In this document: positions 57,205 through 64,000 of the stretch, in pieces
Position numbering within the stretch: position 1 is the stretch's first letter
Layout of the letters: each line of letters starts with the position of its first letter
DNA from: Rubripirellula sp.
GTDB taxonomy: Bacteria > Planctomycetota > Planctomycetia > Pirellulales > Pirellulaceae
NCBI GenBank assembly: GCA_029213145.1
Contig: JARGNK010000019.1
Span: 8,120-72,119 of the forward strand
Length of the DNA: 64,000 bases
Direction: 5' to 3'
Translations under genes and position numbers: made by a program
The notes under the pieces: generated by a model
Database searches by the model: none
Seen by the model: the letters and a program-made list of their open reading frames with translations, nothing else
Told to the model about the DNA's origin: nothing

Positions 57205-59787
57205 ATGATTGATAAGTACCGGGTCATCTGCTCCTTTGTTTTTCTGTTGGTATTCGCTGTTCAGAGTGGGTCAGCGTTTGCCGAGGATCCGATGCTCCGC
57301 TGGAGTGAGCTTCCCTCCATTCCGGATTCACTTGGTGTTGCTGGGCCGATCGTTGGTGTGCATGGTGATGCGCTGATTGTCGCGGGCGGCGCCAATTTTC
57401 CAAAACCGGTTTGGGAAAATGATAAGGCTTGGCACGACCAGATTTATGTGTTGCGTGATGATGCCTGGCAAACTGCGGGAACCTTGCCCCGTCCACTCGC
57501 GTACGCGGCTGCGGTTTCGACGCCCGATGGTGTTGTTTGCATGGGTGGAAACGACGCGACCAAAAGCTATTCCGATGTTTTCTTGTTGCAGTATCAAGAG
57601 CAGACGGGTGAGGTGGTAATCCTTCCCTTCCCTTCCCTACCGAAACCATGTGTTTACGGTGCCGCCACAACGATCGGTGACGTCATCTACTTAGTGGGTG
57701 GGCAAAGTGGATCCGCGCTCGATACAGCAATGAACAATATGTGGTCATTGGATCTATCACAGCGTGAAAATGCTGATCAATTTGTTTGGCGTGAGCAAGC
57801 TGATGTGCCGTTTCCATCGCGTGCTTTTAACCTGACCTTGGCTCAGCATGATGGCTATCACGATGCAATTTACGTCATCAGTGGACGAAGGCAGAATGGT
57901 GAAGAAGTCGATTTTCTGACCGACACATGGAAGTACATTCCGGCCACAAAGACGTGGAAATCGTGTGCTGATGTGCCTCGCTGCGTGATGGCCGCGCCGG
58001 GAGTGGCCTTTGGTCAAAGTCACTTGTTCGTTCTCGGGGGTGCAGACGGCTCACTGTTCGATAAAACGGACGAATTACGCGACGATCATCAGGGGTTTCC
58101 AAAGCAGGCATTGGCCTATCACACGATTACCGATACTTGGACATCGGCTGGCGAGATTCCAGCGAATCAAGTGACAACGGTGGCCATCAAGTGGAAAGAT
58201 CGTTTGATCGTTGCGAGTGGAGAAGTTCGCCCGCGAGTTCGGTCACCCAAGGTGTGGTCAATTGAGCCCTTGGCGAAGTCACTCAATTTCGGTGCCATCA
58301 ACTATGGCGTGTTGTTTGGATACCTGTTGTCGATGGTTGGAATCGGTGTTTACTTCGCCAAACGAAATAAGAGTACGGATGACTATTTTCGTGGTGGCAA
58401 GAGTGTTCCGTGGTGGGCGGCGGGTTGCAGTATTTTTGCCACGATGCTGAGTTCGCTTACCTTCACTGGTGTGCCATCCAAATCGTTTGCGCAGGATTGG
58501 GTTTACGCGGTTGGAAACATGATGATCCCCGTAGTGGCGGTGATCGCGGTATTTGTGGCGTTGCCGTTTTATCGTCGCATTGATGCGACGAGTGCTTACG
58601 AATATCTCGAGCTCCGATTCAATCGCGCGGTTCGTTTATTCGGAAGCGCCAGCTTCACACTGTTTCACGTTTTTCGAATGGCAGTTGTGATGTCATTAAC
58701 CGGGTTGGCTTTGGCCGCCGCGACACCACTGACGCCCAGCCAGTCAGTGGTGATGATGGGATTACTTAGCATTTTGTATTGCACGATGGGCGGGATCGAA
58801 GCTGTGATTTGGACTGACACCGTCCAGACAGTGGTGCTGCTTGGCGGCGCAGTCGTGGCTGTTGTGTTGTTGGTGAGCGGTGTTGACGGTGGTAGCGAAG
58901 GGTTGCTGCAGGCGGCGAGCCGGCAGGACAAGTTTGCGATGGCCAATTGGAATTGGGATGCCACAAACACGCAGATTGCGCTGTGGGTGATCATCGTGGG
59001 GGGAATCGCTCAGAACATCTCTTCCTACACGGCAGACCAAGCGGTTGTGCAGCGTTATATGACAACACCGTCACAGAAATTGGCCGCGCGAGCGATTTGG
59101 ACGAACGCGGTACTCACGATCCCGGCGACCTTGCTTTTTTTCGGGATCGGCACTGCGTTGTTCGCGTTCTATCAGTCAAATCCGGAAAAGCTTGATCCGA
59201 CGGCGACGACCGATCAGATTTTCCCATTGTTCATCGCCCATGAGATGCCGATTGGATTAGCTGGCCTGATTGTCGCCGGGGTCTTTGCCGCGGCTCAGTC
59301 GACTGTTTCAACCAGCATGAATTCAACGGCGACGACGGTGGTCACCGATTTTCTGAGACCGCTGAATCTTTGTCGCACTGAAAGTGGTTACCTACGGGCG
59401 GCTAGGTGGGCGACTTTTCTGATTGGCATCTCAGGAACCGCCATCGGGTTGTTGTTCGTCAACCCTGACATCAAGTCACTGTTTGATCAGTTCATCAAAG
59501 TCATCGGTTTATTTATGGGGGTTTTGGGTGGATTGTTTGTCCTTGGTGCATTGACCAAGCGTGGCAACGGTCCAGGGGCATTCCTCGGCGGACTCGTGGG
59601 CGCCGGTGTGATGTACACCGTTTGGAAGTACACAACCGTCAATGGCTACCTGTACACCGCGATCGGGATTGCGACGTGTTTCGTAGTGGGTTATTCCCTC
59701 AGCCTGGTCCTCCCGGCGGCTCCAAAAGATCTGACGGGATTGACGGTTTATACCCTGCGTTCTGAGCGGCTGTCCTCGTCGTCATAG
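57205..59787 (+). CDS. Kelch (cyclically permuted mutarotase) domain fused to sodium:solute symporter
   Basis: An 860-residue fusion from ATG 57205 with GAGGGT upstream. The signal peptide ([26 protein letters not shown]) precedes a kelch beta-propeller (about 30-350), in which repeats such as [34 protein letters not shown] and [13 protein letters not shown] are visible. This matches the permuted mutarotase/NanM-like family that interconverts anomers of N-acetylneuraminate. The C-terminal half (about 370-860) is an SSS-family symporter with many membrane segments; [28 protein letters not shown] and [18 protein letters not shown] are hallmark segments. The fusion would convert and import one sugar, presumably sialic acid given nanA next door. 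Confidence 0.93.
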   Translation: MIDKYRVICSFVFLLVFAVQSGSAFAEDPMLRWSELPSIPDSLGVAGPIVGVHGDALIVAGGANFPKPVWENDKAWHDQIYVLRDDAWQTAGTLPRPLAYAAAVSTPDGVVCMGGNDATKSYSDVFLLQYQEQTGEVVILPFPSLPKPCVYGAATTIGDVIYLVGGQSGSALDTAMNNMWSLDLSQRENADQFVWREQADVPFPSRAFNLTLAQHDGYHDAIYVISGRRQNGEEVDFLTDTWKYIPATKTWKSCADVPRCVMAAPGVAFGQSHLFVLGGADGSLFDKTDELRDDHQGFPKQALAYHTITDTWTSAGEIPANQVTTVAIKWKDRLIVASGEVRPRVRSPKVWSIEPLAKSLNFGAINYGVLFGYLLSMVGIGVYFAKRNKSTDDYFRGGKSVPWWAAGCSIFATMLSSLTFTGVPSKSFAQDWVYAVGNMMIPVVAVIAVFVALPFYRRIDATSAYEYLELRFNRAVRLFGSASFTLFHVFRMAVVMSLTGLALAAATPLTPSQSVVMMGLLSILYCTMGGIEAVIWTDTVQTVVLLGGAVVAVVLLVSGVDGGSEGLLQAASRQDKFAMANWNWDATNTQIALWVIIVGGIAQNISSYTADQAVVQRYMTTPSQKLAARAIWTNAVLTIPATLLFFGIGTALFAFYQSNPEKLDPTATTDQIFPLFIAHEMPIGLAGLIVAGVFAAAQSTVSTSMNSTATTVVTDFLRPLNLCRTESGYLRAARWATFLIGISGTAIGLLFVNPDIKSLFDQFIKVIGLFMGVLGGLFVLGALTKRGNGPGAFLGGLVGAGVMYTVWKYTTVNGYLYTAIGIATCFVVGYSLSLVLPAAPKDLTGLTVYTLRSERLSSSS

Positions 59788-59826
59788 TCGCCCAGCCCCC
59801 TGATCAAGGCATGGAACGGGCTATTT

Positions 59827-59841
59827 CGGGTCAAAAACCCG
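59827..59841. other. Short hairpin in the gap before the oxidoreductase
   Basis: Inverted arms cgggt (59827-59831) and acccg (59837-59841) with loop caaaa. There is no T tract, so it is not a convincing terminator. It may still attenuate transcription from the symporter gene. Confidence 0.35.
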
Positions 59842-59947
59842 CCGGTGTTCCCACTTTGAAGGCGGGCTGTTTACAATTCGAACGGGTAAAATGCACGACG
59901 AACCTTCAATTTCCCCCTCCCATTGAATTTTCTTGAGGACGAATAAC

Positions 59948-61252
59948 ATGCAGAATGATTCGACACGCCGCGGATTTCTGAAGTCGACGACGGCCGCAGC
60001 GGCCGGTGCCGCGTTGACCAGCACCGTTGCAAAAACAGCTCACGCCGCCGGTAGTGACGAAATTCGCTTTGTCCTGATCGGTTGCGGCGGTCGAGGCACT
60101 GGGGCGGCTCGACAAATCATGGCAACCAAGGGCAACACAAAGCTTGTGGCGGTCGCAGATCCTTTTTCACCGAAATCTTCCGGGGCACTGAATGCCCTGA
60201 GTCGTGGTGACAACAAAAATAAGGTCGATGTTCCTCAGGAACGAATCTTCGGCGGCTTGGATGGCTACAAGAAAGCGATCGACGTCGATTGCGATCTCGT
60301 GATCATCGCCACGCCACCAGCCTACAAGCCGCAGCAGTTCGAATATGCGGTCAACAAAGGCCGACATGTTTTCATGGAGAAACCTGTCGCGTCTGACGCC
60401 ACTGGTGTTCGCCGTGTTCTAGCCTCTGTCGAAGAGAGCAAGAAGAAGGACTTGATGGTCGCAATCGGTTTGCAGCGTCGTCACGAACCGCGATACATGG
60501 AAACCATTGAGCGAATTCAGGATGGTGCGATCGGTGATGTGATCGCGACGCGTGTTTACTGGAATGGTGGCGGGATCTGGTATCGCAATCGAACCCCCGA
60601 CCAGACGGAAATGGCATTCCAGACAAATAACTGGTACCACTTCAACTGGCTCTCCGGCGATCAAATCTGTGAACAGCACATTCACAATTTGGATGTTGGT
60701 TGTTGGGTGAAGGGGCAATACCCTGTCGAGTGCAATGGCATGGGTGGCCGCGGACAACGCATGGATGGCGATGCCTCGAAATCACAAATCTTTGATCACA
60801 CATTCTGCGAGTACACTTTCCCGGACGGAACCAAGATGTTCAGTCAGGGGCGTCACCTTCGTGGCGGGTGGAATTACGTTGGCGAGGCAGTGCATGGATC
60901 GAAGGGAACGGCTGATCCGTCCGGTCGAATCGATGGTCCGAAAGCATGGAGTTTCGCTGGTGAAAAGCCGAATGGCCATCAACAAGAGCAGCATGATCTG
61001 ATCGAAGCCCTGATGCGTGGTGAGATCTACAACGAGGGCGAATACGGCGCGAAGTCGACCTTCACCGCAATTCTTGGCCGGGAAGCATGCTACAGCGGCA
61101 AGGTCATCAAATGGGATGACTTGTTGGCCAAAGGCAAAGAGTTGGCACCGGGTATCGACAATTACACGCTCGATACTCCTCCACCAACGATGCCTGATGA
61201 GAATGGTTTGTACCCCGTGCCGGTTCCTGGCAAGTACGATCCCTTTGCGTAG
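59948..61252 (+). CDS. Tat-exported Gfo/Idh/MocA family oxidoreductase
   Basis: About 434 residues from ATG 59948 with a TGAGGA sequence 9-14 bases upstream. The N-terminus MQNDSTRRGFLKSTTAAAAGAAL is a classic twin-arginine signal. The Rossmann fold starts at RFVLIGCGGRGTGAARQIM (GxGxxG); EKPVA marks the conserved catalytic Lys region, and the C-terminal alpha/beta domain follows. Such proteins are NAD(P)-dependent and act on sugars or sugar acids after export as a folded protein with bound cofactor. It follows the symporter by 160 bp and may belong to the same unit, although a hairpin intervenes. A strong terminator lies just after its stop. Confidence 0.93.
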   Translation: MQNDSTRRGFLKSTTAAAAGAALTSTVAKTAHAAGSDEIRFVLIGCGGRGTGAARQIMATKGNTKLVAVADPFSPKSSGALNALSRGDNKNKVDVPQERIFGGLDGYKKAIDVDCDLVIIATPPAYKPQQFEYAVNKGRHVFMEKPVASDATGVRRVLASVEESKKKDLMVAIGLQRRHEPRYMETIERIQDGAIGDVIATRVYWNGGGIWYRNRTPDQTEMAFQTNNWYHFNWLSGDQICEQHIHNLDVGCWVKGQYPVECNGMGGRGQRMDGDASKSQIFDHTFCEYTFPDGTKMFSQGRHLRGGWNYVGEAVHGSKGTADPSGRIDGPKAWSFAGEKPNGHQQEQHDLIEALMRGEIYNEGEYGAKSTFTAILGREACYSGKVIKWDDLLAKGKELAPGIDNYTLDTPPPTMPDENGLYPVPVPGKYDPFA

Positions 61253-61276
61253 CCATCAAGAGAACTAATCTTTGGA

Positions 61277-61309
61277 GCGTGAACGAGTTTGCTCGTTCAC
61301 GCTTTTTTT
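61277..61309 (+). terminator. Rho-independent terminator
   Basis: Perfect 11-bp stem gcgtgaacgag (61277-61287) / ctcgttcacgc (61292-61302), loop tttg, followed by seven T (61303-61309). It lies 25 bp after the oxidoreductase stop and closes the plus-strand block. Confidence 0.97.
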
Positions 61310-61500
61310 ATGCGCCTCATGAAAGATGCTTGCTCAAATGATTGCCGGCTAATTTGGGCAACTTTGCACTGGTCAATCACAGATCGAAATTGAGAGATTT
61401 CGCGGTGAGAGATCGCGCGGCGTGCTCTTTCCTGGAAGGTCGGTCAAACTTCACCGATCCATTTCTCGTCAACGAATTACGGTGTTACCGAAGTGGTTGA

Positions 61501-64000
61501 CTATTTCCCTTTTAAGCGATGGGGTGGATCGGTGCGGCCAGCGGGGAAATGGACCTTGAGTGGTGGCGATGAATCGTCCTTGGTTTGATCCTCGGCGTTG
61601 CTCTCACTTTCACCGACTACGGTATCGGTATTATTTTTTGTCGGTTCTGGCTGATCCGGATGCGAGGCCCTCGCTCGTGGCTTGAACAGTTTGCCGGCAG
61701 GTCCGGCGAGTAGGGCCGGCAGCAGAATCAAGTCACCCAACAGTGCGGCAGCGAGCATCACAAGCATCAATGTGCCGAAGCGTTGGGTTGGTGTGAATGT
61801 TGAGAGTGAGAACACGAACAAGCCAAGCCCGCCGACGACCGTCGTTTGTGTCATCGCAGGTCCAACCCGGCGATAGGTTTCGATTACCGCTTCGACTCGA
61901 TGCATGCCCTTATCTAAGTTTTCACGAAACCAAGCGAGGAAGTGAATGGTATCGTCGACCGCGACACCCATCGCAACCGAAGCGGTCATCATCGTTCCAA
62001 TGTCGATTTCGATTCCTTGATGGCACATCACCCCAAAAACCAAAAGCACGGGGAACACATTGGGGATCATCGCGACCATTCCGGCTGCGATGCCGTATCC
62101 CAGTTGTTTGGGGCGAAGCCAGTCGATTGGCATCTTGCCAGGATTGAGCAGCCAAATCATGACGGCTGCGATCAGCACAAACGCAAGTCCTATCGAATTG
62201 GCCAAGCTTTGCAGCAAGGTTCGCTGCGCCTTGTAGACGACCGGGACGACTCCGGTGTACACGACCTGCATCGGACCAGATCCGATTACGTCAGGAGTGC
62301 GATTGGGCAGCAAAGTTGGTTGGGTCGTCTTGGCAAGTGTTTGTTCACCATTGATTAGCACGTTGGCGGAAGCGAAATCGGTTGGATCAAATGAATCAGT
62401 GCCGAGCCAAACAATCGCATCAAAGCTCTGTACCAGCTTTTCCCACTTCTCGCTGGCAACTAGCTCCTTGGCTTTCTCTGGATCGACATTTAGCCAGCGT
62501 GGTTTGTCAATCCGTTCGCCATTGAGCAATTCACCAAGCGTCGCAAGGTAAGTCATTCGCTGATCAATTTCGCCGCTTCGTCCGAGTAGATCGGCTTGTT
62601 CGAGCGATTTGGGGCGTTCGCTGCCGACCAGCATCACCCGCTGTTTTCTTTTCGAAGAACCCTCCCCGGAATTCAGTTGGCGAATCAATTGGTCACGCGT
62701 TTCGTAGGCCCTCAAAACGGGTTCGACAGCTTCGCGAAGAGTGGACACGAACTGTCCGTAGTCGACATCTGAGAGCGCGGCCACCCGCAAGCTGATTCGC
62801 CACAATTCACTATCGGTATATTGACCTTCTTTCTCGATTTTCAGGTAATCGTTGTCACGCAGTTGTTCACTCGCCGCTGATAGTTCACGAACAAACTTAG
62901 CCCGAACCGGGCTGTATCCGTTCGTGGTTTTCGGGAGCGGCGGTAAAAAGGTGTCGGCTGCGATTGCTTGGCCAACCACTTTGCGTCCCGGTTCGCCAAG
63001 CGTTCGATAAACGACGGTTCGGATTCGTGCAATTGCCTCGACGCGTTCTAAGATATCGAGCGGTTGTGGGCGCGTTTCGGGAGCTGGCGGTGACTCCGCC
63101 GGTGCGGATTCCGATTGCATCGAGGGTGGAATGCGAACGACCAATTCCATTGGAACCAGCTTGCCAAAGTTTTCTTCCAACCAAGCGTAGTCGTGAATAA
63201 TTCGCGAGTCGTCGTCAAACAGGTTCAGCAGCTGAACAGACGTCTGGATTTTCATCAATCCCGTTGCGCTTGCCAGCAGCAGACTGATACATGCCACGCT
63301 AACCAAGCGATGGTGCCCGGTGATCCAGCGTCCAGCTGACGCCCACCATTCTGATAAGCGGCTTTCATTTTCTGGTTCGGAGGGAGTGTCTTGCAGAAAC
63401 GCAGTGGATGGTGGGAAAGTCTGTAAAGCGGCTGGTAGGTAGGAGAACAGCACACCGAGAGTCATCAGCACACCGAGTGCCGAATAAAGCCCAAAATTGC
63501 TGATCGGTGCCAGGTTGCTGGTGTACAGCGAAGCCAACCCAATGGCCGTTGTCAGCGAAGCCAACGTGCAAGGCAGGAAGGCGTGCCGAAGTGCCCGTCT
63601 CGCGGCGCCCGCTTCACCCGACTTTCTTACCTCATCGCGGTAATAGTTGACGACGTGAATCGCACCCGACAATCCAAGTACGTAAACGAGTGATGGCATG
63701 CTCATCAGGATTGCATCCACCCGACCAGACGTCCACCAAACAATCGCCATGCTCATGATCGCGGATGAACCGCCAACGATGAAAACGACGCCAGTGATTT
63801 TCAGGCTGCCGAAACAAATTAAGGAGAGCACGATCCCCAGCACCACGCTGTATCCGATCAAACGAACCAGGGTGATACTTCCTTCTTCATCGATCGCCAT
63901 GTTATCTACCGGCGGTCCGCCCATCCGAAGTGCAGGCATCCCCGCGATTGAATCAAGCGGTTCGCGATTAAACGGCGGTGGTGCCATCGATGGGGGTGGC
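61501..64000 (-). CDS. RND/MMPL family transporter, 5' end beyond window
   Basis: At least 828 residues; the frame is open to the window edge, and the ATG at 63987 is probably internal because the family's first membrane helix and much of the first extracytoplasmic loop are missing. Several helices (RLIGYSVVLGIVLSLICFGSL, GVVFIVGGSSAIMSMAIVWW, ILMSMPSLVYVLGLSGAIHVVNYY) are followed by a long extracytoplasmic loop. The second helix bundle contains MTASVAMGVAVDDTIHFLAWF, the Asp-Asp of RND pumps, then TQTTVVGGLGLFVFSLSTF. The end is a charged tail. Likely role is lipid, hopanoid or hydrophobic compound export. The substrate cannot be assigned. Confidence 0.9.
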   Translation of the reverse strand, partial: PPPSMAPPPFNREPLDSIAGMPALRMGGPPVDNMAIDEEGSITLVRLIGYSVVLGIVLSLICFGSLKITGVVFIVGGSSAIMSMAIVWWTSGRVDAILMSMPSLVYVLGLSGAIHVVNYYRDEVRKSGEAGAARRALRHAFLPCTLASLTTAIGLASLYTSNLAPISNFGLYSALGVLMTLGVLFSYLPAALQTFPPSTAFLQDTPSEPENESRLSEWWASAGRWITGHHRLVSVACISLLLASATGLMKIQTSVQLLNLFDDDSRIIHDYAWLEENFGKLVPMELVVRIPPSMQSESAPAESPPAPETRPQPLDILERVEAIARIRTVVYRTLGEPGRKVVGQAIAADTFLPPLPKTTNGYSPVRAKFVRELSAASEQLRDNDYLKIEKEGQYTDSELWRISLRVAALSDVDYGQFVSTLREAVEPVLRAYETRDQLIRQLNSGEGSSKRKQRVMLVGSERPKSLEQADLLGRSGEIDQRMTYLATLGELLNGERIDKPRWLNVDPEKAKELVASEKWEKLVQSFDAIVWLGTDSFDPTDFASANVLINGEQTLAKTTQPTLLPNRTPDVIGSGPMQVVYTGVVPVVYKAQRTLLQSLANSIGLAFVLIAAVMIWLLNPGKMPIDWLRPKQLGYGIAAGMVAMIPNVFPVLLVFGVMCHQGIEIDIGTMMTASVAMGVAVDDTIHFLAWFRENLDKGMHRVEAVIETYRRVGPAMTQTTVVGGLGLFVFSLSTFTPTQRFGTLMLVMLAAALLGDLILLPALLAGPAGKLFKPRARASHPDQPEPTKNNTDTVVGESESNAEDQTKDDSSPPLKVHFPAGRTDPPHRLKGK

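Noticed and set aside
59827-59841. Terminator in the gap before the oxidoreductase
   Set aside because: Only a 5-bp stem and no T tract, so it is recorded as a hairpin, not a terminator.

Overview
The window looks like a piece of a planctomycete chromosome, most likely Pirellulaceae (Rhodopirellula or Blastopirellula type). The evidence is the gene families rather than any marker gene. There is a DUF1501 + PSD1 (cytochrome-C/DUF1549/DUF1553) pair, an iduronate-type sulfatase, Tat-exported Gfo/Idh/MocA oxidoreductase, paired ExbD genes followed by a large repeat protein, an MJ0042-type zinc-ribbon membrane protein, and many large secreted proteins of unknown function. Coding density is high and base composition is moderate. 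I saw no rRNA, tRNA, CRISPR array, insertion sequence or prophage.

Layout. 0-5.2 kb (minus strand): a membrane-anchored coiled-coil protein, a formate-dehydrogenase-like molybdopterin enzyme and a sulfatase. 5.2-11.3 kb: a locus of poorly known proteins, with a TelA-like protein (minus) divergent from a DUF6384 protein and a coiled-coil protein (plus), then three minus-strand exported or lipoprotein-like genes. 11.4-17.4 kb: small membrane proteins, TrmL tRNA methyltransferase, an HD phosphohydrolase overlapping glucosamine-6-phosphate deaminase (nagB), and gamma-glutamyltransferase. 17.5-22 kb (minus): DUF1501, PSD1 and a small methyltransferase. 22.1-25.8 kb (plus): two ExbD/TolR proteins, a 780-residue exported helical protein and a LigD-phosphoesterase-like protein. 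26-31 kb (minus): a 1196-residue secreted protein and a PolB-like 3'-5' exonuclease. 31-38 kb: peptidase T, a metallophosphoesterase with MetK, a von Willebrand A pair, a HIT protein and BioF. 38.7-46.1 kb: a 2113-residue macroglobulin-like exported protein with a partner gene. 46-54 kb: a 663-residue protein of uncertain family, a lipase-like hydrolase, an exonuclease-BRCT fusion, a lipoprotein and a CehA/McbA-type PHP hydrolase. 54.6-61.3 kb (plus): a DNA methyltransferase carrying a C-terminal GIY-YIG-like domain, a NanA-type lyase, a kelch-mutarotase/sodium symporter fusion and a Tat-exported oxidoreductase, closed by a clear intrinsic terminator. 61.5-64 kb (minus): an RND/MMPL transporter cut by the window edge.

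How the genes fit together. NanA, the mutarotase-symporter fusion and NagB are consistent with scavenging of sialic acid and amino sugars, although nagB lies about 41 kb away and no nanE, nanK or nagA is present. Sulfatase, DUF1501/PSD1 and the secreted proteins fit a polysaccharide-degrading marine lifestyle. The most unusual items are the methyltransferase/GIY-YIG-like fusion, whose expected catalytic glutamate appears replaced by arginine; the TelA-like/DUF6384/coiled-coil locus; the mutarotase-symporter fusion; and an ExbD pair without an adjacent ExbB. All family assignments come from reading motifs by eye, with no database search.
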